Positions 22,915 through 30,517 of a DNA stretch of 64,000 bases are shown here, piece by piece; the first letter of the stretch is position 1; each line of letters opens with the position of its first letter. The stretch is from Rothia halotolerans (GTDB lineage Bacteria > Actinomycetota > Actinomycetes > Actinomycetales > Micrococcaceae), in contig NZ_NOIU01000001.1 in the NCBI RefSeq assembly GCF_004136635.1, positions 372,001 through 436,000 on the forward strand, written 5' to 3'. Made by a program: the position numbers and the translations under genes. The notes beneath the pieces were generated by a model. It did not search any database, was not told the origin of the DNA, and saw only the letters and a program-made list of their open reading frames with translations.

Positions 22915-23730
22915 TCACCCCCCGAAGATCAGGCGGTGCTGCCCGCTCAGCACGGAGGCGGCGACGGCGACGGCGGGCACCGCGAGCCCGACCACGAGCG
23001 CGACGAGGTCCGCCCGCCCGTAGCGGGGCCGGACGAGCCAGGTCCGCGGGCCGGACCCGAACCCGCGGGCCTCCATGGTCGTCGAGAGCCGGGAGGCGCG
23101 CCGCAGCGCCTGGACCACCAGCGCGAAGGTCCGCGGGCCGAAGTCCGCGCAGGCGCCCGCGAGCCCCCGCAGACCGGAGGACCCGCCGGCGCCGCCGAGC
23201 CCCCGGGCGCGCCGGGCGGAGGCGAGCGTGCCCCACTCGACGACCATGACCCCGACCAGGCGCAGAGCCGCCACGGCCGCGAGCACGAAGCGGGCGGGCA
23301 ACCGGAAGGTCTGGGCCAGCGCCTGGCCGATCTCCGAGGCGTCGGTGGTGAGCAGCAGCAGGACCGACGCCAGGGCCAGCGCCCCGCTGCGCAGGGCGAT
23401 GGCGGCGCCCGCCTCCAGGGATCCGGTGGTCAGCACCGTCACGCCGAGGTCCGCCACCGTCTCACCGGCCTTCTCGGCGAGCAGGGCGGTGGCCCAGCCG
23501 CCGAGCAGCGCGGCGGTGAGGACCGGCCACAGACGCACCGCGATGCGCGCCGGGTTCAGGCCGGTCGCGGACGTCAGGACGACGAGCAGGAGCAACCCCG
23601 TGCCGGAGGTGACCCAGTCGGCGCTCAGCAGGAAGACGACGCTGAGCACGGCGAGCAGGACGAGCTTGGTGCCGGCGCCGACCCGGCCCAGGGCCGAGTG
23701 CGCGCCGGGGGCTTCGGAGAGGACGTCCAT
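22915..23730 (-). CDS. ykoC: ECF transporter transmembrane (T) component, YkoC-like
   Basis: 271 residues, CbiQ/EcfT family. Hydrophobic segments cluster at 25-80 and 100-125, and the two coupling helices carry the Ala-Arg-Gly type motifs in SARRARGLGG and TMEARGFGSG that contact the ATPases. It starts 2 nt after the stop of the tandem ATPase gene. In this operon it forms the shared T subunit of a thiamine-precursor importer. Confidence 0.85.
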   Translation of the reverse strand: MDVLSEAPGAHSALGRVGAGTKLVLLAVLSVVFLLSADWVTSGTGLLLLVVLTSATGLNPARIAVRLWPVLTAALLGGWATALLAEKAGETVADLGVTVLTTGSLEAGAAIALRSGALALASVLLLLTTDASEIGQALAQTFRLPARFVLAAVAALRLVGVMVVEWGTLASARRARGLGGAGGSSGLRGLAGACADFGPRTFALVVQALRRASRLSTTMEARGFGSGPRTWLVRPRYGRADLVALVVGLAVPAVAVAASVLSGQHRLIFGG

Positions 23731-23732
23731 CC

Positions 23733-25562
23733 CTACCGCCCTCCCCTCGCCGGGACCCGGGGGTCCGCGGACCGAGGCCCGGCCGCGGGGCGGAGGCCGG
23801 CGTCGGCGGCCCGCTCCCCCGCCGAGGCGCGGCGGGCGGCGTCGGATGCCGGGTCCTCGTCCGCGGGGAGAGCGGCGGCCCGCCCCGCGGGGCCGGGGAG
23901 GCGGAGCCGGCTCCCGCCGAGGGCGGAGACGAAGGCCAGGTCGTGGGTCACGGAGACCACCGCCGTGCCCTCCGCCATCAGCTCGCGCAGCAGGTCGACC
24001 AGCTCGCCCCACGTGTGGGCGTCCTGGCCGAAGGTCGGCTCGTCCAGCAGCAGCACCCGCGGGCGCGCGGCGATCGCCGTGCCCACCGAGAGCCGGCGCT
24101 TCTCCCCGCCGGAGAGCGTGAAGGGGTTCGCCTCGGCGACGTGGTCCAGCCGCAGCCGCCGCAGCAGGGACTCGGCGATCCGCGCCGGCCCCTCCCCCGG
24201 GTCCTCCCGCCGGGCCCGGGCCGCCAGGCGCGGGCCGAGCTCGAGCTCTGCCCGCACCGTGGGCCGGACGAACTGGTGCTCGGGCTCCTGGAAGACCGCC
24301 CCGACGCGGGTGATCAGCTCCTCGGGGCCCCAGGACAGGGGATCCCAGCCGACCTCTCGCCCGGCGCCGCCGCCCCCGGAGCGCAGCTCCCCCGAGGCGG
24401 CGACGATCCCGCCGGCGGGCGCGAGCAGGCCCGCCAGGGTCAGGGCCAGCGTGGACTTGCCCGCGCCGTTGGCGCCGGTGATCGCCAGGTGCTCGCCCGC
24501 CGCGACGCGCAGGTCCACGGGGCCGGCCGCGAGGCGGGCGGGACGGCCCCACGGGAGCGCCGCCGCTGCCTCGCCCCGTGCCGGCGCGAAGGCCGGAGCA
24601 GCCTCGCCCGAGCGCCGGACGGCCCGGCGCCGGGCCCGGGTCCAGCGCCGATCCGGCGGCTGACGGGACACGGACAGCGATGCGGCGGAGAGCAGGCGGG
24701 CGCCGCTCCGCAGGGCGCCGGAGCCCGCCGTCTCCCCCGCCCGTGCGTCCGGGGCCGGTCCCGCCGCCGTCGTCGCTGACGCCGTCCGCGCGTCCGGCGC
24801 CGGACCCCTCGGAATGTGCCCGGGGACCCAGACGCCGGCGGCCACCAGCTCCTCACGGGCCCGGGAGAGCACCTCCGCCGGGGCGCTGTCGTGGCTGATG
24901 CCCCCGCCCGGACGCAGCACGATCACCCGGTCCACGTGATCGACCCAGACCTGCACGCGGTGCTCCACGATCACCAGGGTCGAGCCGCGGGCCTCGGCCG
25001 CGGCGACGACGGCGTCGCGCACCTCCTCGACCCCCTCCGGGTCGAGGTTGGCGGTCGGCTCGTCCAGCAGCAGCAGGCCCGGGCGCATGGCCAGGATCCC
25101 GGCCAGGCCCAGGCGCTGCTTCTGGCCGCCGGACAGCGCCGAGGTGGGGTGGTCGTCGTCTAGCCCCAGGCCCACCGCGGCCAGCGCCTCCCGGGCCCGG
25201 CCGGGGATCAGCGCCGGGTCCACGCCGAGGTTCTCCGGGCCGAAGGCGAGGTCCTCCAGGACCCGGCCCATGACGATGGACGCCTCGGGGTCCTGCTGCA
25301 TCAGGCCGATCCGGCCCCGGGCCTCGCGGGGCGGCACGCCGTCGACCTCCACAAGGCCGGCCTGCTCGTCGCCGTCGTCCTCGTACAGCAGCCCGGCCAG
25401 GGCGTGCAGCAGGGTCGACTTCCCCGCGCCGGAGGGCCCCAGCAGCAGGACCTTCTGCCCCGGCGGGATCTCCAGGTCCAGCCCGGAGAAGGCCGGCTCC
25501 TCCCGGCCGGGGTGCCGCCAGCCGAAGCCCTCGGCCCGGACCCGCGCGCCGGCCCCGCTCAC
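23733..25562 (-). CDS. ykoD: ECF transporter tandem ATPase, YkoD-like
   Basis: 609 residues holding two complete ABC domains: first with Walker A GPSGAGKST, signature LSGGQKQRLG and LLLLDEPTANLDPEG; second with GANGAGKST, LSGGEKRRLS and LLLDEPTFGQD. The domains are joined by a long Ala/Arg/Pro-rich linker (about 265-360), and a disordered Arg/Pro-rich tail follows. The GTG at 25560-25562 overlaps the stop of ykoE (GTGA); the longer open frame upstream is a shadow of ykoE. Fused ATPases are the rule for YkoEDC systems. Confidence 0.88.
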   Translation of the reverse strand: MSGAGARVRAEGFGWRHPGREEPAFSGLDLEIPPGQKVLLLGPSGAGKSTLLHALAGLLYEDDGDEQAGLVEVDGVPPREARGRIGLMQQDPEASIVMGRVLEDLAFGPENLGVDPALIPGRAREALAAVGLGLDDDHPTSALSGGQKQRLGLAGILAMRPGLLLLDEPTANLDPEGVEEVRDAVVAAAEARGSTLVIVEHRVQVWVDHVDRVIVLRPGGGISHDSAPAEVLSRAREELVAAGVWVPGHIPRGPAPDARTASATTAAGPAPDARAGETAGSGALRSGARLLSAASLSVSRQPPDRRWTRARRRAVRRSGEAAPAFAPARGEAAAALPWGRPARLAAGPVDLRVAAGEHLAITGANGAGKSTLALTLAGLLAPAGGIVAASGELRSGGGGAGREVGWDPLSWGPEELITRVGAVFQEPEHQFVRPTVRAELELGPRLAARARREDPGEGPARIAESLLRRLRLDHVAEANPFTLSGGEKRRLSVGTAIAARPRVLLLDEPTFGQDAHTWGELVDLLRELMAEGTAVVSVTHDLAFVSALGGSRLRLPGPAGRAAALPADEDPASDAARRASAGERAADAGLRPAAGPRSADPRVPARGGR

Positions 25563-26203
25563 GCCGCGACCCGCGGGCCCGCCGGGCGGCGCGAGCGCGC
25601 GTCGCGGCCCGCCGCGACCCCGTTGAGCACGCCGGTGCGCACCAGCCCGCGCGTCATCGCCCAGGGCACGACGCCGGCCAGCACCGTCCCCGAGACCACG
25701 GCCAGCACCGCGTAGACCGCCTGGAACGGCGTCGACCAGGCGAAGTTGTACATGACGTTCTCGCTCACCGAGAGGAAGACGCCGGCGCACGCCCCGGCGA
25801 GCATCGTCACGGCGAGGCCGAAGCGGCGGTAGGCGAACAGCAGGAAGACCAGCTCGGCGCCGATCCCCTGGATGAGGCCCGAGAGCAGCACGGTGGCCCC
25901 GAACTGGGTGACCAGCAGCGCCGAGACGGCCGCCGCGACGATCTCGCAGTACAGCGCCGCCCCGGGCTTGCGGATGACGAGCCCGCCGAGGACCCCGGCG
26001 AACAGCCAGCCGCCCGCCATCAGGCCCACGGCGGGCGGGAAGCCGACCGTGGCCAGCTCCACCACCGGGTGCACGGCGTTGGACCAGATCCAGAAGACGA
26101 CGCCGCAGACCACGGCCAGGACCGAGGCGGTGACGATGTCGACGACGCGCCAGGACATCCGGCGGCGGGGCGCGGGACGGCGCTGATGTGCGGTGGTGTT
26201 CAT
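25559..26203 (-). CDS. ykoE: ECF substrate-binding (S) component, YkoE-like
   Basis: 214 residues, about six membrane helices after a basic N-terminus with RMSWRVVDIVTASVLAVV; GLIQGIGAELVF and ENVMYNFAW are typical of YkoE. YkoE binds a thiamine-related compound, thought to be hydroxymethylpyrimidine or thiamine, and docks on YkoC/YkoD. A TPP riboswitch directly upstream supports this strongly. The SD GGGAGG (26209-26214) can pair with CCTCC at 26227-26231, which gives a way to control translation. Confidence 0.9.
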   Translation of the reverse strand: MNTTAHQRRPAPRRRMSWRVVDIVTASVLAVVCGVVFWIWSNAVHPVVELATVGFPPAVGLMAGGWLFAGVLGGLVIRKPGAALYCEIVAAAVSALLVTQFGATVLLSGLIQGIGAELVFLLFAYRRFGLAVTMLAGACAGVFLSVSENVMYNFAWSTPFQAVYAVLAVVSGTVLAGVVPWAMTRGLVRTGVLNGVAAGRDARSRRPAGPRVAA

Positions 26204-26275
26204 GTGATCCTCCCAGACAGATTTCAGGAGGGGTGGGCGCCGCCCGCGGTCGCGGGTGCTGCCCCGAGATGCTCG

Positions 26276-26354
26276 ACTTCCTACGCCGGTGCTAGCCGGA
26301 TTCAGGTTCGAGGGTCTGCTTGCGCACTCTCAGCCCCGTGCGGGGCTCCCCTGT
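26276..26354 (-). ncRNA. TPP riboswitch (THI element) of ykoEDC
   Basis: Minus-strand leader with all conserved THI-box parts in order: ACAGGGGAGCC, GGGCTGAGAGTG, then ACCCTCGAACCTGAATCCGG, CTAGCACCGG and CGTAGGAAG. The short stem GCCCC/GGGGC and the P1 ends (AGGGGAG with the terminal GTAGGAAG region) are present. Binding of thiamine pyrophosphate should shut off ykoE expression. Confidence 0.95.
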
Positions 26355-26508
26355 CGTGATGAACGCCCACCAGTCTACGCCATGGTTCGCGCGAGGTGAA
26401 TCCGCCCGCTTCCCTCCCGGATGTGCGGACGCTGCCGCTAGGGTGGTGAATGACACCGCGCATCCAAGCCCGGCCCCCGCGCCGGGATCACCACGGAGGA
26501 AACACGCA

Positions 26509-26781
26509 ATGAGCAACCCCATCATCAAGATCGGCTCCACGGTCGCCTCGCTCGCCGGCGTCGCGCTGGCCAACAAGATCCTCACCGCCGGCTGGAAGAA
26601 GGTCACCGGGGACGAGCCCCCGACGGTCAACGACGATCCGGACGAGCAGATCCGCGACATCATCATCTGGTCGCTCGTGACCGGCCTGGTGGGCACGCTG
26701 ATCAAGGTCGGCGTCGCCCGCGCCGCGATGCGCTTCCAGGACAAGCAGGAGGTCGAGACCGGGGGCCAGGCCGAGGTCTGA
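26509..26781 (+). CDS. DUF4235 family membrane protein
   Basis: 90 residues with two hydrophobic segments (about 8-26 and 47-68) and the actinobacterial DUF4235 pattern: an N-terminal helix, GWKKVTGDEPP, then DEQIRDIIIWSLVTG and a C-terminal Gly-rich helix. Function unknown. The ATG at 26509 has CGGAGGA upstream; the longer frame extends over the riboswitch and is rejected. A perfect palindromic terminator follows. Confidence 0.85.
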   Translation: MSNPIIKIGSTVASLAGVALANKILTAGWKKVTGDEPPTVNDDPDEQIRDIIIWSLVTGLVGTLIKVGVARAAMRFQDKQEVETGGQAEV

Positions 26782-26794
26782 GCCTGCGCGGACG

Positions 26795-26840
26795 CGCGGA
26801 AGGGGCCCGGGAACCGTACGGTTCCCGGGCCCCTTCCGCG
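26795..26840. terminator. Bidirectional terminator palindrome
   Basis: Perfect palindrome of two 23-base halves (26795-26817, 26818-26840) between the converging DUF4235 and mrpG genes. Confidence 0.75.
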
Positions 26841-26869
26841 TCCGGGACGCTCCGGCCGCCCTCGCTCCG

Positions 26870-27361
26870 CTACCGGCGGCCCTCGCCGCCCCGCTCGGGG
26901 GCCGGAGCGGCCTCGCTGCTCCCGGCCTCGCCGGTCTCGCCGTCGCTGTAGTCGTCCGCGGCCTCCGCGCCGCGGCCCGGCTGCGGCACGGCGTCGGGGT
27001 CCTCCTCCGCGTTCTCCTCGTTCATCCGCTCGACCAGCTCCGCGAGGTCGTTCTGGGAGAGATAGCCCGGCTGGAAGTGCTTGTTCCGGAAGCCCGAGCG
27101 CCCCACCATGTGCGAGGAGACGGGGATGGCCAGGATCTGCAGGACCCAGATCAGGCAGAGCAGGGCGAGCACGGTCCAGGAGCGGGCCGCCAGGGCGATC
27201 CCGGCGAGCAGCATGAACAGGCCGAAGACCTGCGGCTTGGCGCCGGCGTGCAGCCGGGCCAGCACGTCCGGGAACCGGACGATGCCGAAGGCCGCGCCGA
27301 GGGACATGAGGCAGCCCACGATCAGGCAGAAACCGGTCAGGATCTCGAGGAACAGCTCCAT
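26870..27361 (-). CDS. mrpG: Na+/H+ antiporter subunit MrpG
   Basis: 163 residues. Three membrane helices (about 5-25, 38-58, 62-82) with the MnhG/PhaG motif FGIVRFPDVLARLHAGAK. The last 65 residues form an acidic, Glu/Asp/Ala-rich tail not needed for the core fold. Last gene of the Mrp operon; its ATG overlaps the mrpF stop by one base (TGATG). Confidence 0.92.
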   Translation of the reverse strand: MELFLEILTGFCLIVGCLMSLGAAFGIVRFPDVLARLHAGAKPQVFGLFMLLAGIALAARSWTVLALLCLIWVLQILAIPVSSHMVGRSGFRNKHFQPGYLSQNDLAELVERMNEENAEEDPDAVPQPGRGAEAADDYSDGETGEAGSSEAAPAPERGGEGRR

Positions 27362-27675
27362 CACGCATCCCCTCCTCTTCCTCGGGCGCGCCCGGCGTCC
27401 TGGCTCTCCTCGCCCGGGTCGCGCTTGTTGTTGGCGAAGCGCGCGACCGTCACCGAGCCCATGAACCCCACCAGCGCCACCACGACCAGCAGGGTCAGGT
27501 TCTCGTAGCTGTCCCGGTAGACCATGTCGACGCTGATGGCGGCCCCCACGATGGCCAGCAGGACGTCGGTCGCGATGACCCGGTCCAGCAGCGAGGGGCC
27601 CTTGGCCAGGCGGTAGATGGTACCCACCACCGCGAGGGACAGGATGATACCGCAGGCGATGACGACGCCGATCAT
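27361..27675 (-). CDS. mrpF: Na+/H+ antiporter subunit MrpF
   Basis: 104 residues with three membrane helices and the family segment RVIATDVL (VIATDVLLAIVGAAIS). MrpF is a small essential part of the hetero-oligomeric cation/proton antiporter. Its ATG abuts the mrpE stop with no gap (TAG ATG). The C-terminus is basic. Confidence 0.92.
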   Translation of the reverse strand: MIGVVIACGIILSLAVVGTIYRLAKGPSLLDRVIATDVLLAIVGAAISVDMVYRDSYENLTLLVVVALVGFMGSVTVARFANNKRDPGEESQDAGRARGRGGDA

Positions 27676-28332
27676 CTAACCACCTTCCTTCTGGTCGCGT
27701 ACCTCGTCGCCCCCGTCGTAGTGGACGATCACCCCGTGCGCGGCCTCGGCCGCCTTCTCGTCGAGCGTCCCGGCCCGCACCGCACGGTAGTCGTCCCGGT
27801 AGCCCATCACGCGGATCAGCAGCTCCTCCATGCGGCGGACGCTGCGGCGGAACCGATCGGCGGCCTCCTCGGAGCCGACGTCGATCACGTGGAAGTAGAT
27901 CGTGGCGTTGCGGCGGTCCACCTCGATGACGAGCGAGCCGGGGATCAGGGAGACCACCTGTCCCACGCTGGTCACCAGCAGGTCGTCCGCGACCCGCAGC
28001 GGCACCGAGATCACCGCGCTCTGCGGCGGCGGCCCCGGCCGGACCGCCAGCCAGAGCACCTCGAGGCTGCCCAACATGATCAGCCACAGGAACTTCACCA
28101 GGAACCACGCGCCCCAGAGGACGTTCAGGCGGCCGGAGAGCCGCACGGGGGGCAGGTAGAACACGTTGACGATGACCAGCGCCAGGATCAGGCCGAAGAC
28201 CAGGTTGCCGATCGAGAAGTCCTGCCAGATGGCCCCCCACACCAGGACGAGCCAGACGATCAGGGGGATCTCGGTCCGGATGCTGTTGCGGGGCCGGGCG
28301 TGGGGCCGGCGGCCCGAGGTCGAGAGGGTCAT
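27676..28332 (-). CDS. mrpE: Na+/H+ antiporter subunit MrpE
   Basis: 218 residues. Helices at about 22-60 and a cytoplasmic domain with SVISVPLRV-like strand, SLIPGSLVIEVDRR and an HVIDV strand, as in MnhE/MrpE. Start at ATG 28330-28332, overlapping the mrpD stop; the open frame continues upstream only as a shadow of mrpD. Confidence 0.92.
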   Translation of the reverse strand: MTLSTSGRRPHARPRNSIRTEIPLIVWLVLVWGAIWQDFSIGNLVFGLILALVIVNVFYLPPVRLSGRLNVLWGAWFLVKFLWLIMLGSLEVLWLAVRPGPPPQSAVISVPLRVADDLLVTSVGQVVSLIPGSLVIEVDRRNATIYFHVIDVGSEEAADRFRRSVRRMEELLIRVMGYRDDYRAVRAGTLDEKAAEAAHGVIVHYDGGDEVRDQKEGG

Positions 28333-29969
28333 TCCTGGCCTCCGTTCTCCGCGTCGTCGGCGGCCCCGGGGGCGTTGTCCCCCAGGACCTCCTGGATGTA
28401 GACGTCCGGATCGGACAGGTTCTCCGCGGCCTGCTCGGAGAAGGCGAACAGCGGCCCGGCCACCAGCGTCAGCGCGGCGCCCACGGCGACCAGCCCGATC
28501 GTGGAGCCGAGCATCGAGGCCGGCAGCAGCTTGACGTCCCGGCCGCGGTAGCGCCTGGACTCGGCGTCGGACTCCCCGGAGGTGCGGATCCCGTAGTTGC
28601 CGTCCTCGTCGGTGGCCAGCAGGATCGGGTCGGGGAACTCGGCGTGCTCGGGCTTGCGCCAGAACACCCTGTTCCAGATCCGGGCCAGGGTCATCAGCGT
28701 CAGCAGCGAGACGAAGACCCCGACGCCGGCCATCGCGTAGGCCTGCCAGGTCCCCAGCTCGACGCTGGCCTCGATCAGCCCGACCTTGCCGATGAAGCCC
28801 GAGAACGGCGGGATGCCGCCCAGGTTCATCGCCGGGACGAAGTACAGGATGCCCAGGATCGGCGCGATCTTGGCCATCCCGGCGAGGCGGTCCATGTTCG
28901 CCGACCCGCCCCGGCGCTCGATCAGGCCCACGACCATGAACAGGCTGGTCTGGATCACGATGTGGTGGGCCACGTAGAAGACCACCGCCATCATCCCCTG
29001 CGGGGTCGCCAGGGCGATCCCCCAGATCATGTAGCCGATGTGGCTGATGAGGATGAAGGACAGCGTTCTCTTGATGTCGCCCTGCGTGAGCGCCCCGAGG
29101 ATCCCGACGACGAGCGTCAGGATCGCGACCCATGTCAACAGGTCGTCCACCCGGCTGTCGGGGAAGAGCAGGGTCTCGGTGCGGATGATCGCGTACACGC
29201 CGACCTTGGTCAGCAGGCCCGCGAACACCGCGGTGACCGGCGCGGGCGCCGTCGGATAGGAGTCCGGCAGCCACAGGGACAGCGGGAAGACCGCGGCCTT
29301 GATGCCGAAGGCGACCAGCAGCATCAGGTGCAGCTGGAGCTGGGTGCCCGGCGGCAGGTCCGGGACCTTCGCCGCGATGTCAGCCATGTTCACGGTCCCC
29401 ACCGCCGCGTAGATCATGCCGATGGACATGAGGAACAGCATCGAGGAGATCACCGAGACCACCGTGTAGGTGACGCCGGCGCGGATGCGCGGGGCGGTGC
29501 CGGACATCGTCAGCAGCACGTAGCTCGCCGTCAAGAGGATCTCGAAGCCCACGTACAGGTTGAACAGGTCGCCGGCCAGGAAGGCGTTGGAGACGCCCGC
29601 GAGCAGGACCAGGTAGGTGGGGTAGAAGACGGAGATGGGGGCGTCGTCGTCGCCGTCCGCCAGGCCCTGGCCGGTCGCGTAGACCAGCACCGCCAGGGAG
29701 ACGACGCTGGAGACGACCAGCATCAGCGAGGACAGCTGGTCCACCACCAGCACGATGCCGAAGGGCGCGGCCCAGCCGCCGAGGCTGATCGAGACCGGGC
29801 CGGAGCCCCAGCTCGCGATGAGCAGGGTGGACTCCAGGGCCAGGACCACGATGATGGCGATCAGCGAGATCAGGCGCTGGACGGTGGGCCGGCGGTACAG
29901 GGTGAAGTTCAGCCCCGCGGTCAGCAGCGGCAGGATGATGGCGGCCGGGGCCAGGTCGAAGATGCTCAT
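28329..29969 (-). CDS. mrpD: Na+/H+ antiporter subunit MrpD
   Basis: 546 residues, about 14 helices, homologous to complex I NuoM/N. It contains the proton-antiporter core with LTKVGVYAIIRTETL, THE lysine in LMLLVAFGIKAAVFPLSLWLPDSYPTAP, and GGIPPFSGFIGK. Start at ATG 29967-29969, giving an ATGA overlap with the mrpC stop and GGGGAG at 8 nt; an in-frame GTG three codons upstream is less likely. A hydrophilic segment of about 40 residues near the C-terminus is inserted before the last helix. Confidence 0.94.
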   Translation of the reverse strand: MSIFDLAPAAIILPLLTAGLNFTLYRRPTVQRLISLIAIIVVLALESTLLIASWGSGPVSISLGGWAAPFGIVLVVDQLSSLMLVVSSVVSLAVLVYATGQGLADGDDDAPISVFYPTYLVLLAGVSNAFLAGDLFNLYVGFEILLTASYVLLTMSGTAPRIRAGVTYTVVSVISSMLFLMSIGMIYAAVGTVNMADIAAKVPDLPPGTQLQLHLMLLVAFGIKAAVFPLSLWLPDSYPTAPAPVTAVFAGLLTKVGVYAIIRTETLLFPDSRVDDLLTWVAILTLVVGILGALTQGDIKRTLSFILISHIGYMIWGIALATPQGMMAVVFYVAHHIVIQTSLFMVVGLIERRGGSANMDRLAGMAKIAPILGILYFVPAMNLGGIPPFSGFIGKVGLIEASVELGTWQAYAMAGVGVFVSLLTLMTLARIWNRVFWRKPEHAEFPDPILLATDEDGNYGIRTSGESDAESRRYRGRDVKLLPASMLGSTIGLVAVGAALTLVAGPLFAFSEQAAENLSDPDVYIQEVLGDNAPGAADDAENGGQE

Positions 29970-30517
29970 GAGTCCCACTCCCCTCGGTCGCGGTCGCCTC
30001 GGTTAAGGTGCTCGTGCTGCATGCGGTAGGAGCCGGGGGACTCCTCCGCGGAGGCCCGCTCGGCGCGCTTGCGCTCCTGGTAGGCCTCCTCGCGCTGCTC
30101 CTCGCTGCCCTCGAACTCGGAGGGCTCGACCGGTGCGGCGTCGTCGTCCTCGGGGTCGTAGTCGGGCTGCTGGGCGACGCGGCGGTCCTCGGCGTCGTCC
30201 TGGATGTCGTCCTTCTTGGACAGCACCCAGCTGCGGTAGATCATCCCGAGCATCAGCGCGGTCACGGAGAAGGAGATGACGATCGCCGTGAGGATCAGCG
30301 CCTGGGGCAGCGGGTCGAGGTAGTCCTCCGCCGGGGTGTCCGGGTCGTAGAGCGCCGCGAGGCCCGGCATGCCGCCGGCGTGCAGGATGAAGATGTTGGT
30401 CGCGTTGGTGATGAGCATGATGCCGAGCAGCACCTTGGTCAGGGACTTCTCCAGCAGGAGGTAGACCCCGACGGCGTAGAGCACGCCCATCACGATCAGC
30501 AGTGCGGCGTCGATCAT
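29966..30517 (-). CDS. mrpC: Na+/H+ antiporter subunit MrpC
   Basis: 183 residues; homologous to complex I NuoK. Three helices occupy 1-105 (GVYLLLEKSLTKVLLGIMLI with the conserved Glu, and PLPQALILTAIVISFS). The remaining 80 residues are a charged tail rich in Glu, Asp and Arg, much longer than typical 110-residue MrpC. It overlaps mrpA by 4 bp. Confidence 0.93.
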   Translation of the reverse strand: MIDAALLIVMGVLYAVGVYLLLEKSLTKVLLGIMLITNATNIFILHAGGMPGLAALYDPDTPAEDYLDPLPQALILTAIVISFSVTALMLGMIYRSWVLSKKDDIQDDAEDRRVAQQPDYDPEDDDAAPVEPSEFEGSEEQREEAYQERKRAERASAEESPGSYRMQHEHLNRGDRDRGEWDS

